From assembly GCF_040706535.1 (NCBI RefSeq), contig NZ_JAPDRJ010000001.1, positions 248,001 to 312,000 of the forward strand: a DNA stretch of 64,000 nt, given 5' to 3'. This document shows positions 38,140 through 46,298 of the stretch, in pieces. A program made the position numbers and the translations under genes. The notes beneath the pieces are model-generated. The model worked only from the letters and a program-made list of their open reading frames with translations, ran no database searches and was not told where the DNA came from. Each line of letters begins with the position of its first letter. Within the stretch, counting starts at the first letter, position 1. This stretch comes from Lentisalinibacter orientalis (lineage in GTDB: Bacteria > Pseudomonadota > Gammaproteobacteria > Steroidobacterales > Woeseiaceae).

Positions 38140-39006
38140 ATGACCCGACCACGGCGACTCCACGTGCCCGGCAGCCTGTACCACGTCATCCTGCGGGGCA
38201 ATAACCGGCAGGAGATCTTCTTCTCTCCGGCCGATCGCATCTATCTCGACCAGCTGGTCGGGCGAGCCACCGCAAGCCTGGAAGCGGAGGTGCACGCCTA
38301 TTGCTGGATGCCCAACCACATCCACATGGCGATCCGGGTTGGCGAGGCGCCGCTCGGCCGGCTCATGCAGTGGATCGCTTCGCGCTACGCCTTCCGCGTC
38401 AACCGTCAGCGCGAGGCGACCGGCCATCTCTTCGAGCGCCGCTACCGTGCGCTGCTGGTGGACGTGGATGCCTACACGCTGCAGCTGGTCCGCTATATCC
38501 ACCTGAACCCGGTCAAGGCCGGCCTCGTCCGGGATCCGGCGGACTTTCCCTGGAGCAGCCACCGCTACTACCTCGGCGAGGATGCGCCAGCCTGGCTGCG
38601 GACCGACTGGATACTCGCGATGTTCGGACGCCGCCGGATCCCGGCGCGCGCCGCCTATCGGCGCTTCGTCGGCGTCGATCCTGACGCGGAGTTGCCGGAG
38701 GAGCTCCTGGCGGGCGACCCGGACGACGAACGGCTGACCGGCGCGGATCGGCTGCTGTCGGAGCCGAAGGACTCCGTCGACACCAGGCTCGCCTGTGGCG
38801 ATCTCGACAGCCTGATCGCCGCCGCCGCGGAGCGTCACGGCTACGAGGTGGCCGCGATCACGGGACCCAGCCGGGAGCGCCGCCTCGTGCGCGTGCGCCG
38901 TGAGATCGCCCGACAGGCGCGGGACGGCGGCGTCGCCAGCGTCGCCGAGATCGCCCGACGCCTCAATCGGTCCGACTCGGCCGTCGCCCGGTTGCTGAGG
39001 GGCTGA
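38140..39006 (+). CDS. REP-associated tyrosine transposase (RAYT, Y1/HUH family) with extended C-terminus
   Basis: A 288-aa single-domesticated HUH transposase. It opens LHVPGSLYHVILRGNNRQ, has the metal-binding H60-x-H62 in CWMPNHIHMAIRV, GHLFERRYRALLV, and the catalytic Tyr most likely Y119 in LVRYIHLNPVKAGLV, followed by WSSHRYY. Residues ~195-288 form an extra C-terminal domain with an HTH-like end (VASVAEIARRLNRSDSAVARLL), as in longer RAYT groups. RAYTs process GTAG-headed REP hairpins; such elements abound in the window but none flanks this gene. Instead inverted family-2 repeats flank it (38011-38050 and 39014-39054). ATG at 38140; another ATG at 38133 is out of frame. Confidence 0.93.
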   Translation: MTRPRRLHVPGSLYHVILRGNNRQEIFFSPADRIYLDQLVGRATASLEAEVHAYCWMPNHIHMAIRVGEAPLGRLMQWIASRYAFRVNRQREATGHLFERRYRALLVDVDAYTLQLVRYIHLNPVKAGLVRDPADFPWSSHRYYLGEDAPAWLRTDWILAMFGRRRIPARAAYRRFVGVDPDAELPEELLAGDPDDERLTGADRLLSEPKDSVDTRLACGDLDSLIAAAAERHGYEVAAITGPSRERRLVRVRREIARQARDGGVASVAEIARRLNRSDSAVARLLRG

Positions 39007-39013
39007 GGGCACG

Positions 39014-39054
39014 GCAACAAGTTGGAAAAGTTGCAAAAGTTCGGTCCGGCACCT
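39014..39054 (-). repeat. Family-2 gene-end repeat, copy 3 (inverted, right of transposase)
   Basis: On the minus strand it reads AGGTGCCGGACCGAACTTTT then GCAACTTTTCCAACTTGTTG. It starts 8 bp after the transposase stop and faces copy 2 across the gene. Confidence 0.9.
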
Positions 39055-39105
39055 CAAAGCGTTTCGGTTTGCCGCAATCGTCAGGCCCTCCGTTATCCTC
39101 TAATG

Positions 39106-39123
39106 TGTCAACTTGAGTTGGCA
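39106..39123. promoter_or_regulatory. Candidate PpsR/CrtJ operator 1 upstream of bchJ-bchE
   Basis: TGTCAACTTGAGTTGGCA has TGT-N12-GCA, one base off the TGT-N12-ACA consensus of the photosynthesis repressor PpsR/CrtJ, and is a near-perfect inverted repeat (TGTCAACT/AGTTGGCA). It is 7 bp upstream of operator 2, close to the spacing known for cooperative pairs. Confidence 0.65.
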
Positions 39124-39130
39124 TAGTGAT

Positions 39131-39148
39131 TGTCATGCTTGACTGACA
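39131..39148. promoter_or_regulatory. Candidate PpsR/CrtJ operator 2 upstream of bchJ-bchE
   Basis: TGTCATGCTTGACTGACA matches TGT-N12-ACA exactly, 22 bp before the bchJ ATG. PpsR/CrtJ represses bacteriochlorophyll genes under oxygen in purple bacteria. No ppsR gene is in the window. Confidence 0.68.
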
Positions 39149-39170
39149 TTCGGGGTAAACAGGCAAACGG

Positions 39171-39818
39171 ATGCTGAGCATTCCACTCTCCCGCCCGGCC
39201 GAGCCGCGCGCGGACGCAACCGCGCCCGGGGCCATGATCGGCCCGAACGCGGTGCTGCAGACCCTGCGTGCCATCGCCGAGCTGGAAGGCACGGCCTGCT
39301 ACGAGGCCGTCGCTCGCGGCGCCGCGCTCCCGGCCACCGACCCCGACCACATGATCCCGGAGGCCCTGTTCATCCGGCTGGTCGAGAGCCTGCGCCGCAC
39401 GCTGCCCTGGGCGCGCTCCGAAGCCGTGCTGCGACTGGCCGGCGAATACACCGCCGACTACGTTGCCGCCAACCGCATCCCGCAGTTCTTCCGGCGGCTG
39501 CTGCACGCACTGCCGCCCAGGCTGGCCGTGCCGCTGCTGCTGGCCGCGTTCCGCCGCCACGCCTGGACGTTCGCGGGCGGCGGCCGCTTCGACACCGCCG
39601 GCGGCCACCCCGCCGACATCATCCTCAAGAGCTGCCCCACCTGCCGCACCGCCCCTGAGGCGACGGCGGCCGGCGCGTATTACGAAGCTGCCTTCCAGGG
39701 CCTGCTGCGGCTCGCGGCCGACCGGGTCCGGGTACACGAGACGGCCTGCGAGGCCTGCGGCGACCCCTGCTGCCGCTTTTCCATCGAGATCGAGGGCGCG
39801 AGCGCCCGCGGAGAGTAA
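39171..39818 (+). CDS. bchJ: BchJ-like V4R-domain protein of bacteriochlorophyll synthesis
   Basis: A 215-aa protein of the BchJ group (once called 4-vinyl reductase, V4R domain). The V4R-type C-terminus has the Cys cluster CPTCRTA and CEACGDPCCRFSIEI. Upstream part: IGPNAVLQTLRAIAELEG and FIRLVESLRRTLPWARSEAV. BchJ is now thought to assist the handling of porphyrin/chlorin intermediates rather than to be the main vinyl reductase. The gene is 2 bp upstream of bchE, so they are one transcription unit, and it follows two PpsR/CrtJ-type sites. ATG at 39171. Confidence 0.85.
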   Translation: MLSIPLSRPAEPRADATAPGAMIGPNAVLQTLRAIAELEGTACYEAVARGAALPATDPDHMIPEALFIRLVESLRRTLPWARSEAVLRLAGEYTADYVAANRIPQFFRRLLHALPPRLAVPLLLAAFRRHAWTFAGGGRFDTAGGHPADIILKSCPTCRTAPEATAAGAYYEAAFQGLLRLAADRVRVHETACEACGDPCCRFSIEIEGASARGE

Positions 39819-39820
39819 CC

Positions 39821-41596
39821 ATGCGTATCGTGCTGATCCACCCCAACTACCATTCCGGCGGCGCCGAGATCGCCGGCAACTGGCCGCCCGCCTGGGTCGC
39901 CTACCTGGCCGGGGCGCTGAAGAAGCACGGCTACACGGACATCCACTTCATCGACGCCATGACCGGACACCTGGACGACGAGGCCCTGCGTGCGCGTCTG
40001 GCACAGATCGGGTCGGCCGATCTCGTCGGTTGCACCTGTATTACCCCGAGCATTTATCAGGCCGAAAAAACCCTCGAGATCGCCCGATCCGTCTTCCCCG
40101 ACGCCGTCACGGTGCTCGGCGGCATCCACGCCACCTTCATGTACGAGCAGGTGCTGAAGGAAGCCCCGCACATCGACGTCATCGCCCGCGGCGAGGGCGA
40201 AGAGGTGCTCGTGAACCTGGTCCAGGCCGTCGAGAACGGCTCCCTGGAACGCGACCGGCGCAGCATCCGCGGCATCGCCTTCGCCGACGGCGACGAGATC
40301 GTGGCTACGCCGGCCCATCCGCCGATCAAGAAGCTGGACGACCTCGAGCCCGACTGGAGCCTGCTCGAGTGGGATGACTACATCTACCTGCCGCTGGGCA
40401 AGCGGGTCGCCATCCCGAACTTCGCCCGGGGCTGCCCGTTCACCTGCTCGTTCTGCTCCCAGTGGAAGTTCTGGCGCTCCTACCGCATGCGCTCGCCGAA
40501 GAACTTCGTCGACGAGATCGAGAAGCTGGTGCGCGACCACGACATCGGCTTCTTCATCCTCGCGGACGAGGAGCCCACCATCAACCGGCAGAAGTTCATC
40601 GACCTGTGCCAGGAACTCATCGACCGGGACCTGGGCATCGAGTGGGGCATCAACACCCGCGTCACCGACATCCTGCGCGACGAGGACATGCTGCCGCTGT
40701 ACCGCAAAGCCGGCCTCGTACACGTCTCTCTCGGCACGGAGGCCTCCGCCCAGCTGAACCTGGAGCGCTTCCGCAAGGAGACCACCGTCGCGGAGAACAA
40801 GCGCGCCATCAAACTGCTGCGCGACAACGGCATGGTGGCCGAGGCCCAGTTCATCATCGGGCTGGAGAACGAGACGGCCGAGAGCATCGAGGACACCTAC
40901 AAGTGGGCCATGGACTGGGACTGCGACATGGCCAACTGGATCATGTACACGCCCTGGCCGTTCTCGGATCTCTTCGAGGAACTCGGCGACAAGGTGGAGG
41001 TGCGCGACTACGCCCGCTACAACTTCGTCACCCCCATCATGAAGCCGGAGGCGATGACCCGCAGCGAAGTGTTCAACGGGGTCATGAAGAACTACCGCCG
41101 CTTCTACATGCGCAAGAGCCTGTTCAGCTACCCGTGGCTGAAGGACAAGTACAAGCGCAAGTACATGCTCGGCTGCCTGAAGGCGGCGATGAAGTCCGGC
41201 TTCGAGCGCCGCTTCTACGACCTGGGGCGCATCAACTACCGGGGCCAGAAGGAGATCGACTTCAAGTTCGACCAGTCCCGGGTGCTCACGAAAGAGGAGC
41301 TGGCGCTGGCCGAGAGCAGCCGCCAGCGGGTGGGCAGCAGCTACCAGCAGGCCATGGGGACCAAGGGCGCCGCGGCACTGGCCTGCGGCGGCGGCCCGGC
41401 GACGAATGGCAAGAACGGGCACAACGGCAACGGCGCGGACCCGCTGACGGCCGACGTGCTCACCTACTCGCCGAAGGAAGACGAGATCGTGGACCCGGCG
41501 GCCCTCCTGGGCGAGGCCCCCATCGACGAGTTCTTCGACCCCCGCGGCTTCGCGAAACAGCGTTCCCGGGCAAAGCGGCTCTCAGCCGTGAAATAG
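39821..41596 (+). CDS. bchE: Anaerobic Mg-protoporphyrin IX monomethyl ester cyclase BchE
   Basis: A B12-binding radical-SAM enzyme of 591 aa that forms the fifth (isocyclic) ring of bacteriochlorophyll using water-derived oxygen, without O2. The N-terminal ~1-150 is the cobalamin-type Rossmann domain (MRIVLIHPNYHSGGAEIAGN, TVLGGIHATFMYEQVL). The [4Fe-4S]/SAM motif is C205-x3-C209-x2-C212 (RGCPFTCSFCSQWKFWRSY). The core continues to ~490; a C-terminal extension has a Gly/Asn-rich linker (GGGPATNGKNGHNGNG) and an acidic tail. The TAG stop context is doubled (AAATAGTG-AAATAGGTG) and leads into family-2 repeat copy 4. Other bch/crt/puf genes are absent from the window. Confidence 0.95.
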   Translation: MRIVLIHPNYHSGGAEIAGNWPPAWVAYLAGALKKHGYTDIHFIDAMTGHLDDEALRARLAQIGSADLVGCTCITPSIYQAEKTLEIARSVFPDAVTVLGGIHATFMYEQVLKEAPHIDVIARGEGEEVLVNLVQAVENGSLERDRRSIRGIAFADGDEIVATPAHPPIKKLDDLEPDWSLLEWDDYIYLPLGKRVAIPNFARGCPFTCSFCSQWKFWRSYRMRSPKNFVDEIEKLVRDHDIGFFILADEEPTINRQKFIDLCQELIDRDLGIEWGINTRVTDILRDEDMLPLYRKAGLVHVSLGTEASAQLNLERFRKETTVAENKRAIKLLRDNGMVAEAQFIIGLENETAESIEDTYKWAMDWDCDMANWIMYTPWPFSDLFEELGDKVEVRDYARYNFVTPIMKPEAMTRSEVFNGVMKNYRRFYMRKSLFSYPWLKDKYKRKYMLGCLKAAMKSGFERRFYDLGRINYRGQKEIDFKFDQSRVLTKEELALAESSRQRVGSSYQQAMGTKGAAALACGGGPATNGKNGHNGNGADPLTADVLTYSPKEDEIVDPAALLGEAPIDEFFDPRGFAKQRSRAKRLSAVK

Positions 41597-41601
41597 TGAA
41601 A

Positions 41602-41642
41602 TAGGTGCCGGACCGAACTTTTGCAACTTTCGCAACTTGTTG
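41602..41642 (+). repeat. Family-2 gene-end repeat, copy 4
   Basis: Same 20-base head as copies 1-2, then TGCAACTTTCGCAACTTGTT. It starts 5 bp after the bchE stop and lies between convergent bchE and the acetyltransferase gene. Confidence 0.9.
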
Positions 41643-41692
41643 AGGCCCGGGCTGCAACACCCCCGGCGGCGACAGGCCGGCGTGGCGGGTGA

Positions 41693-44371
41693 TTACAACT
41701 CCAGCGTCACCCGCTTCACCCCCCGCTCCTCCAGCTTCGGCGCGATGCGGAAACCGAGTGCCTTGCAGATGTGCAGCATGACCTTGTTGTCGTTCAAGAC
41801 ATCGCCGCCCAGCTTCCGGATGCCAACGCTGCGCGCGTAGTCGATCAGGCGCTCCATCAGGTAGACGCCGAGTCCCTGACCGGTCATCTCGTGGTGCACG
41901 ATGATCGCGAAGTCGGCGTGCTCCCTGTCCGGGTCGGCGAACAGCCGGGCTACCCCGTATATGGGCGTCTTCCCGGCGATACCCGGTTCGGTCAGCGCGA
42001 GCGCCATCTCCCGGTCGTAGTCCAGCTGGGTGAAGCGCGCGGCCATCATGTGGGTGAGCACCTTGATGGGCGCGTGGAACCGCAACCGGAGCTCCTCGGC
42101 GTTCAGGGTCTCGAACACCCGGTGCAACGACGGCTCGTCCTCGGGCATGATCGGGCGCAGCAGCAGCTTGCGGCCGTCCGAGAGTTCCACCTCCTCCTCC
42201 AGCGACTTCGGATACGGCAGGATGGCCAGGCGATCCCGCGCGTCGCGCTCCTCGCGCTGCAGGCGCATCCGGGCATCCAGCGCCACCACGCCGTCGGCAT
42301 CGGCCAGCAGCGGATTGATGTCCAGCTCCGCGATCTCGGCAAAGTCCGCCACCAGCTGGGCCACCTGCAGGAGCACCGTGCCGATCGCCTCCAGATCGGC
42401 GGCCGCGTGGTTGCGGTACCCGCACAGCAGCCGCCAGACCCGGGTGCGCTCCATCACGCGCTTGGCCAGGCGCATGTTCATCGGCGGCAGGCCAATGGCC
42501 GTATCGGCGATGGTCTCGGCCGCCACGCCGCCGTGGCCGAACAGTATCACCGGCCCGAACTGCGCGTCCTCCGTCGCGCCCACCAGCAACTCGAAGGCGT
42601 CGGGCCGCGACACCATGGGCTCCACCACGAACCCGTCCACCCGTGCCTCCGGCCGCTGCGACTCCACCCGCCGCAGCATCGAGCGGGCGGCCTCCAGCAC
42701 GGCCGTCTCCCCCTCCAGGTCCAGGGCCACGCCGTCCACGTCGCTCTTGTGCACGATGTCCGGCGACTGGATCTTCAGCACCACCGCGCAGTCCAGTTCC
42801 GCCGCCCGCGCCGCCGCCGCCTCCGGCGTCGCCACGCTCACGGCCTCCACCACCGGGATGTCGTAGGCGCGTAGCAGCGCCTTCGCCTCGACCTCCGGCA
42901 ACCACTCCCGGCCCTCGGCGAGAGCCGCATCGATGATCTTCCGCGCGGCCTCCGTATCCTGGGTGAAGCGCCGCGGCACGCTCGGCGGCGTCTCCATCAG
43001 CGAGCGCTGGTTGCGGTCGTAGTTGACGAGGTACATGAAGCCCTTCACCGCCCGCTCGGGCGTCGAGAACGTCGGGACACCGGCCTCGGCGCAGATCTCC
43101 CGCGGCTCCCCGGCAGAAACCTCGCCCACGAAGCTCGTCAGGAGCAGCGGATGGTCATGCGCCTCCCAGGTCGAAACCACCCGCTCCGCGACATCCCGGC
43201 CCGAGATCACGGCCGTTGGACAGTTCAGCACCAGGGTCGCGTCCACGCCGGGATCCTTCAGCACGATGTCCAGCGCCCGGCCGTAGCGCTCGCCGTCCGC
43301 GTCGCCGATGACGTCCACCGGGTTGCCCCGGGACCAGGTGGCCGGCAGCACCTCGTCCAGCGCCGCCAGCGACTCCTCGGACAATTCGGCCAGCTCGCCG
43401 CCCTGCCCGATCAGCTCGTCGGTGGCCATCACGCCCACCCCGCCCCCGTTGGTCACGATGCAGAGTCTCTCGCCGCGCACCCGCTGCACCCGGCTCAGGA
43501 TCTCGGTGGCACCGAACAGCTCGCTGAGCTCGTCCACTCGCAGCAGTCCCGCGCGGCGGAACGCGGCATCGTAGACGTCGTCGGAGCCCGCCAGCGCGCC
43601 GGTGTGGCTGGCCGCCGCCTTGGCGCTGGCCTCGTAGCGCCCCGCCTTCACCACGATGACCGGCTTCATGCGCGCCGCGGCCCGCGCCGCCGACATGAAC
43701 TTGCGGGCGTGGGTGATGGCCTCGACGTAGAGCAGGATGGCGGTGGTGTCTTTCTGGTTGGCCAGGTAATCCAGCATGTCGCCGAAGTCGACGTCGGCCG
43801 CGCCGCCCAGCGACACCAGGTGGGAGAAACCGATGCCCCGCGCCTGAGCCCAGTCGATCACCGAGGTCACCACCGCCCCGGACTGGGTGACGAAGGCGAG
43901 CTTGCCGGGCTCCGGCCGCAGGTGGGCGAAGCTCGCATTCAGCCCGTGGCCGGGCACGACGGCGCCCAGGCAATTGGGCCCCAGCACGCGCAGCAGGTGT
44001 GGCCGCGCGGCGTCCAGCATCCGCTGCTGCAGCTCGCGCCCCTCGTCTCCCAGTTCGCCGAACCCGGCCGTGATCACGATGGCGGCCCGGGTTCCCGCGC
44101 TGCCGAGCTCCTCGACGATGCCCGGCACAGTCTCCGGCGGCGTGGCGATCACCGCCAGGTCCGGCGCTTCGGGAAGGTCGGCAACACTCGCCCAGACCTT
44201 CTGCTCCAGCAGCCGATCCCGGTGGGGATTGACGAAATACACCGGCCCCTCGAATCCCGAGCCGAGGAGATTGCGGGCGATGACATGGCCGATCTTGCCG
44301 TCCTCGCCGCTGGCGCCGATCAGCGCGACGGAACGCGGCTCGAACAGGTAGTCGAGGTTGCGGATGGTCAC
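41693..44371 (-). CDS. Pat/PatZ-like protein acetyltransferase (ADP-forming acyl-CoA synthetase domains plus GNAT)
   Basis: An 892-aa protein with the layout of E. coli YfiQ/Salmonella Pat: CoA-binding domain (VALIGASGEDGKIGHVIARN), ligase-CoA domains (ITAGFGELGDEG, GPNCLGAVV, with SHTGALAGSD near the phospho-His region), an ATP-grasp domain (VLKIQSPDIVHKSDVDGVAL, ELDINPLLAD) and a C-terminal GNAT domain (~730-892) with the acetyl-CoA loop TGQGLGVYLMERLI. Pat acetylates the catalytic Lys of acetyl-CoA synthetase, shutting it down. It is divergent from just such a synthetase gene (acsA at 44517). Start GTG at 44371 with AGGA upstream. Confidence 0.9.
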   Translation of the reverse strand: MTIRNLDYLFEPRSVALIGASGEDGKIGHVIARNLLGSGFEGPVYFVNPHRDRLLEQKVWASVADLPEAPDLAVIATPPETVPGIVEELGSAGTRAAIVITAGFGELGDEGRELQQRMLDAARPHLLRVLGPNCLGAVVPGHGLNASFAHLRPEPGKLAFVTQSGAVVTSVIDWAQARGIGFSHLVSLGGAADVDFGDMLDYLANQKDTTAILLYVEAITHARKFMSAARAAARMKPVIVVKAGRYEASAKAAASHTGALAGSDDVYDAAFRRAGLLRVDELSELFGATEILSRVQRVRGERLCIVTNGGGVGVMATDELIGQGGELAELSEESLAALDEVLPATWSRGNPVDVIGDADGERYGRALDIVLKDPGVDATLVLNCPTAVISGRDVAERVVSTWEAHDHPLLLTSFVGEVSAGEPREICAEAGVPTFSTPERAVKGFMYLVNYDRNQRSLMETPPSVPRRFTQDTEAARKIIDAALAEGREWLPEVEAKALLRAYDIPVVEAVSVATPEAAAARAAELDCAVVLKIQSPDIVHKSDVDGVALDLEGETAVLEAARSMLRRVESQRPEARVDGFVVEPMVSRPDAFELLVGATEDAQFGPVILFGHGGVAAETIADTAIGLPPMNMRLAKRVMERTRVWRLLCGYRNHAAADLEAIGTVLLQVAQLVADFAEIAELDINPLLADADGVVALDARMRLQREERDARDRLAILPYPKSLEEEVELSDGRKLLLRPIMPEDEPSLHRVFETLNAEELRLRFHAPIKVLTHMMAARFTQLDYDREMALALTEPGIAGKTPIYGVARLFADPDREHADFAIIVHHEMTGQGLGVYLMERLIDYARSVGIRKLGGDVLNDNKVMLHICKALGFRIAPKLEERGVKRVTLEL

Positions 44372-44516
44372 GGCTACTTCCTGAAGCCATGGGCCTGATG
44401 CCAATGGTAACCGCTGCACGGCCGGAAATCCGGTACCGGTGGGCCGGATAGGCGCAACTGCGTATTGATGTTGCCGCACCGCCGACGGACGATGAAATGG
44501 TCAATGGAGATGACGC

Positions 44517-46298
44517 ATGCCCTGGCCCGTCATCCACAAGCGGCTCGAAGGGCGGCAGCCACCGCCGATCGTCACGGACTACGATGCAGAGCGGCACGCT
44601 TTCTCCTGGTGCGAGGCCTGTGACGCATTGCACGGCCTGCCCGGCGGCGGGGTCAACATCGCCTACGAGTGTCTGGACCGGCACGTGCTGGAAGGACAGG
44701 GCGAGCGGACGGCACTGCGCTTCATCGGTCGGGACTGGCAGCGCCGGGACTACAGCTACCGCGACCTCTGTGAACTGAGTCACCGCTTCGCGGCAGGGCT
44801 GGACGCCCTCGGCGTGGCGCGCGGCGACGCGGTGTTCTCGCTGCTCGGCCGCTGCCCGGAACTCTACGTGACCGTCCTCGGCACCCTGCAGGGCGGGCGC
44901 GTGTTCTGTCCGCTGTTCTCGGCCTTCGGCCCGGAGCCGGTGCATTCGCGACTCAGCCGCGGCGCCGGCAAGGTGCTGGTCACCACCGAGCGGCTCTACC
45001 GGCGCAAGGTCGCGTCCATCCGCGGCGAGCTGCCCGGCCTCGCGCACGTCATCCTGATCGACGGCGGCGAGCATCCCCCGGAAGGCACCATGAGCCTCGC
45101 CGCCTTCATGCCCGCGGCTGCCGCCGACCACCGCACCGAACTCACCGATGCGGACGAGGTGGCCCTGCTGCACTTCACCAGCGGCACCACCGGCCCGCCG
45201 AAGGGCGCGCTGCACGTGCATGGCGCCGTGGCCGCGCATCACGTCACCGGCCGCTATGCCCTCGACTTCCATGCCGGCGACGTCTACTGGTGCACCGCGG
45301 ACCCGGGCTGGGTGACCGGCATCTCCTACGGCGTGATCTCGCCGCTCACCAACGGCGTGACCGTCGTCGTGGACGAAGAAGAGCTGGAGCCGGCCCGCTG
45401 GTACCGCATCATCGAGGAGGAGCGGGTCACCATCTGGTACACCGCGCCCACCGCCATCCGCATCCTCATGCGCTACGGGGAGGAGCCGATGGCGGGCAGG
45501 GACCTCTCGTCGCTGCGTCATCTCGCCAGCGTGGGGGAGCCCCTCAATCCGGAGGCGGTGGTCTGGAGCCGGGATGCCTTCGGCACGCCCTTCCACGACA
45601 ACTGGTGGCAGACGGAGACCGGCGGCATCATGATCGCCAACCTGCCCTGCCTGGATATCCGTCCCGGCTCCATGGGCAAGCCGCTGCCCGGCATCGAGGC
45701 CGCGATCGCGCGGCGCGAGGAGGAAGGGGGCGTCGCGGTCCTGCACGATCCCGACACCGAGGGCGAACTCGCGCTGCGCAAGGGGTGGCCGTCCATGTTC
45801 CGCGGCTATCTCGGCCAGCGGGAGCGCTACGAGCGCTGCTTCGCCGACGGCTGGTATCTCAGCGGCGACCTGGCCCGCCAGGATACCGACGGCTATTTCT
45901 GGTTCGTCGGCCGCGGCGACGACGTCATCAAGTCCGCCGGCCACCTCATCAGCCCGTTCGAGGTGGAGAGCGTACTCATGGAACACGATGCCGTCTCCGA
46001 GGCGGCGGTGATTGGCGTTCCGGACGAGATCGCCATGGAGGTGGTGAAGGCGTTCGTGCGCCTCGCGCCGGGCCGTACCGCCGACGACGCCCTGGTGCGC
46101 GAGCTGCTGGGCTACGCCCGCAAGCGGCTCGGCGCCGCGGTGGCGCCGCGCGCCATCGACGTGGTGGACACCATCCCGAAGACCCGCAGCGGCAAGATCA
46201 TGCGCCGGCTGCTGAAGGCGCGGGAACTCGGCCTGCCGGAGGGCGACACCTCCACGCTGGAAGCCGAGGACCGAACCGGGGACCTGGCCGATGAATGA
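44517..46298 (+). CDS. acsA: Acetyl-CoA synthetase (AMP-forming)
   Basis: A 593-aa acetate-CoA ligase making acetyl-CoA via acetyl-AMP. Motifs: FTSGTTGPPKGALHVHG, DPGWVTGISYGV, NWWQTETGGIMIAN, GDLARQDTDGYFWFVGRGDD and the C-terminal PKTRSGKIMRRLLK, whose Lys is the target of Pat-type acetylation. Size and sequence resemble Bacillus AcsA rather than the ~650-aa E. coli Acs. It heads an operon with pdhABC and acp (8-bp overlap with pdhA), and faces the Pat-like gene across a 145-bp divergent promoter region. Confidence 0.92.
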   Translation: MPWPVIHKRLEGRQPPPIVTDYDAERHAFSWCEACDALHGLPGGGVNIAYECLDRHVLEGQGERTALRFIGRDWQRRDYSYRDLCELSHRFAAGLDALGVARGDAVFSLLGRCPELYVTVLGTLQGGRVFCPLFSAFGPEPVHSRLSRGAGKVLVTTERLYRRKVASIRGELPGLAHVILIDGGEHPPEGTMSLAAFMPAAAADHRTELTDADEVALLHFTSGTTGPPKGALHVHGAVAAHHVTGRYALDFHAGDVYWCTADPGWVTGISYGVISPLTNGVTVVVDEEELEPARWYRIIEEERVTIWYTAPTAIRILMRYGEEPMAGRDLSSLRHLASVGEPLNPEAVVWSRDAFGTPFHDNWWQTETGGIMIANLPCLDIRPGSMGKPLPGIEAAIARREEEGGVAVLHDPDTEGELALRKGWPSMFRGYLGQRERYERCFADGWYLSGDLARQDTDGYFWFVGRGDDVIKSAGHLISPFEVESVLMEHDAVSEAAVIGVPDEIAMEVVKAFVRLAPGRTADDALVRELLGYARKRLGAAVAPRAIDVVDTIPKTRSGKIMRRLLKARELGLPEGDTSTLEAEDRTGDLADE

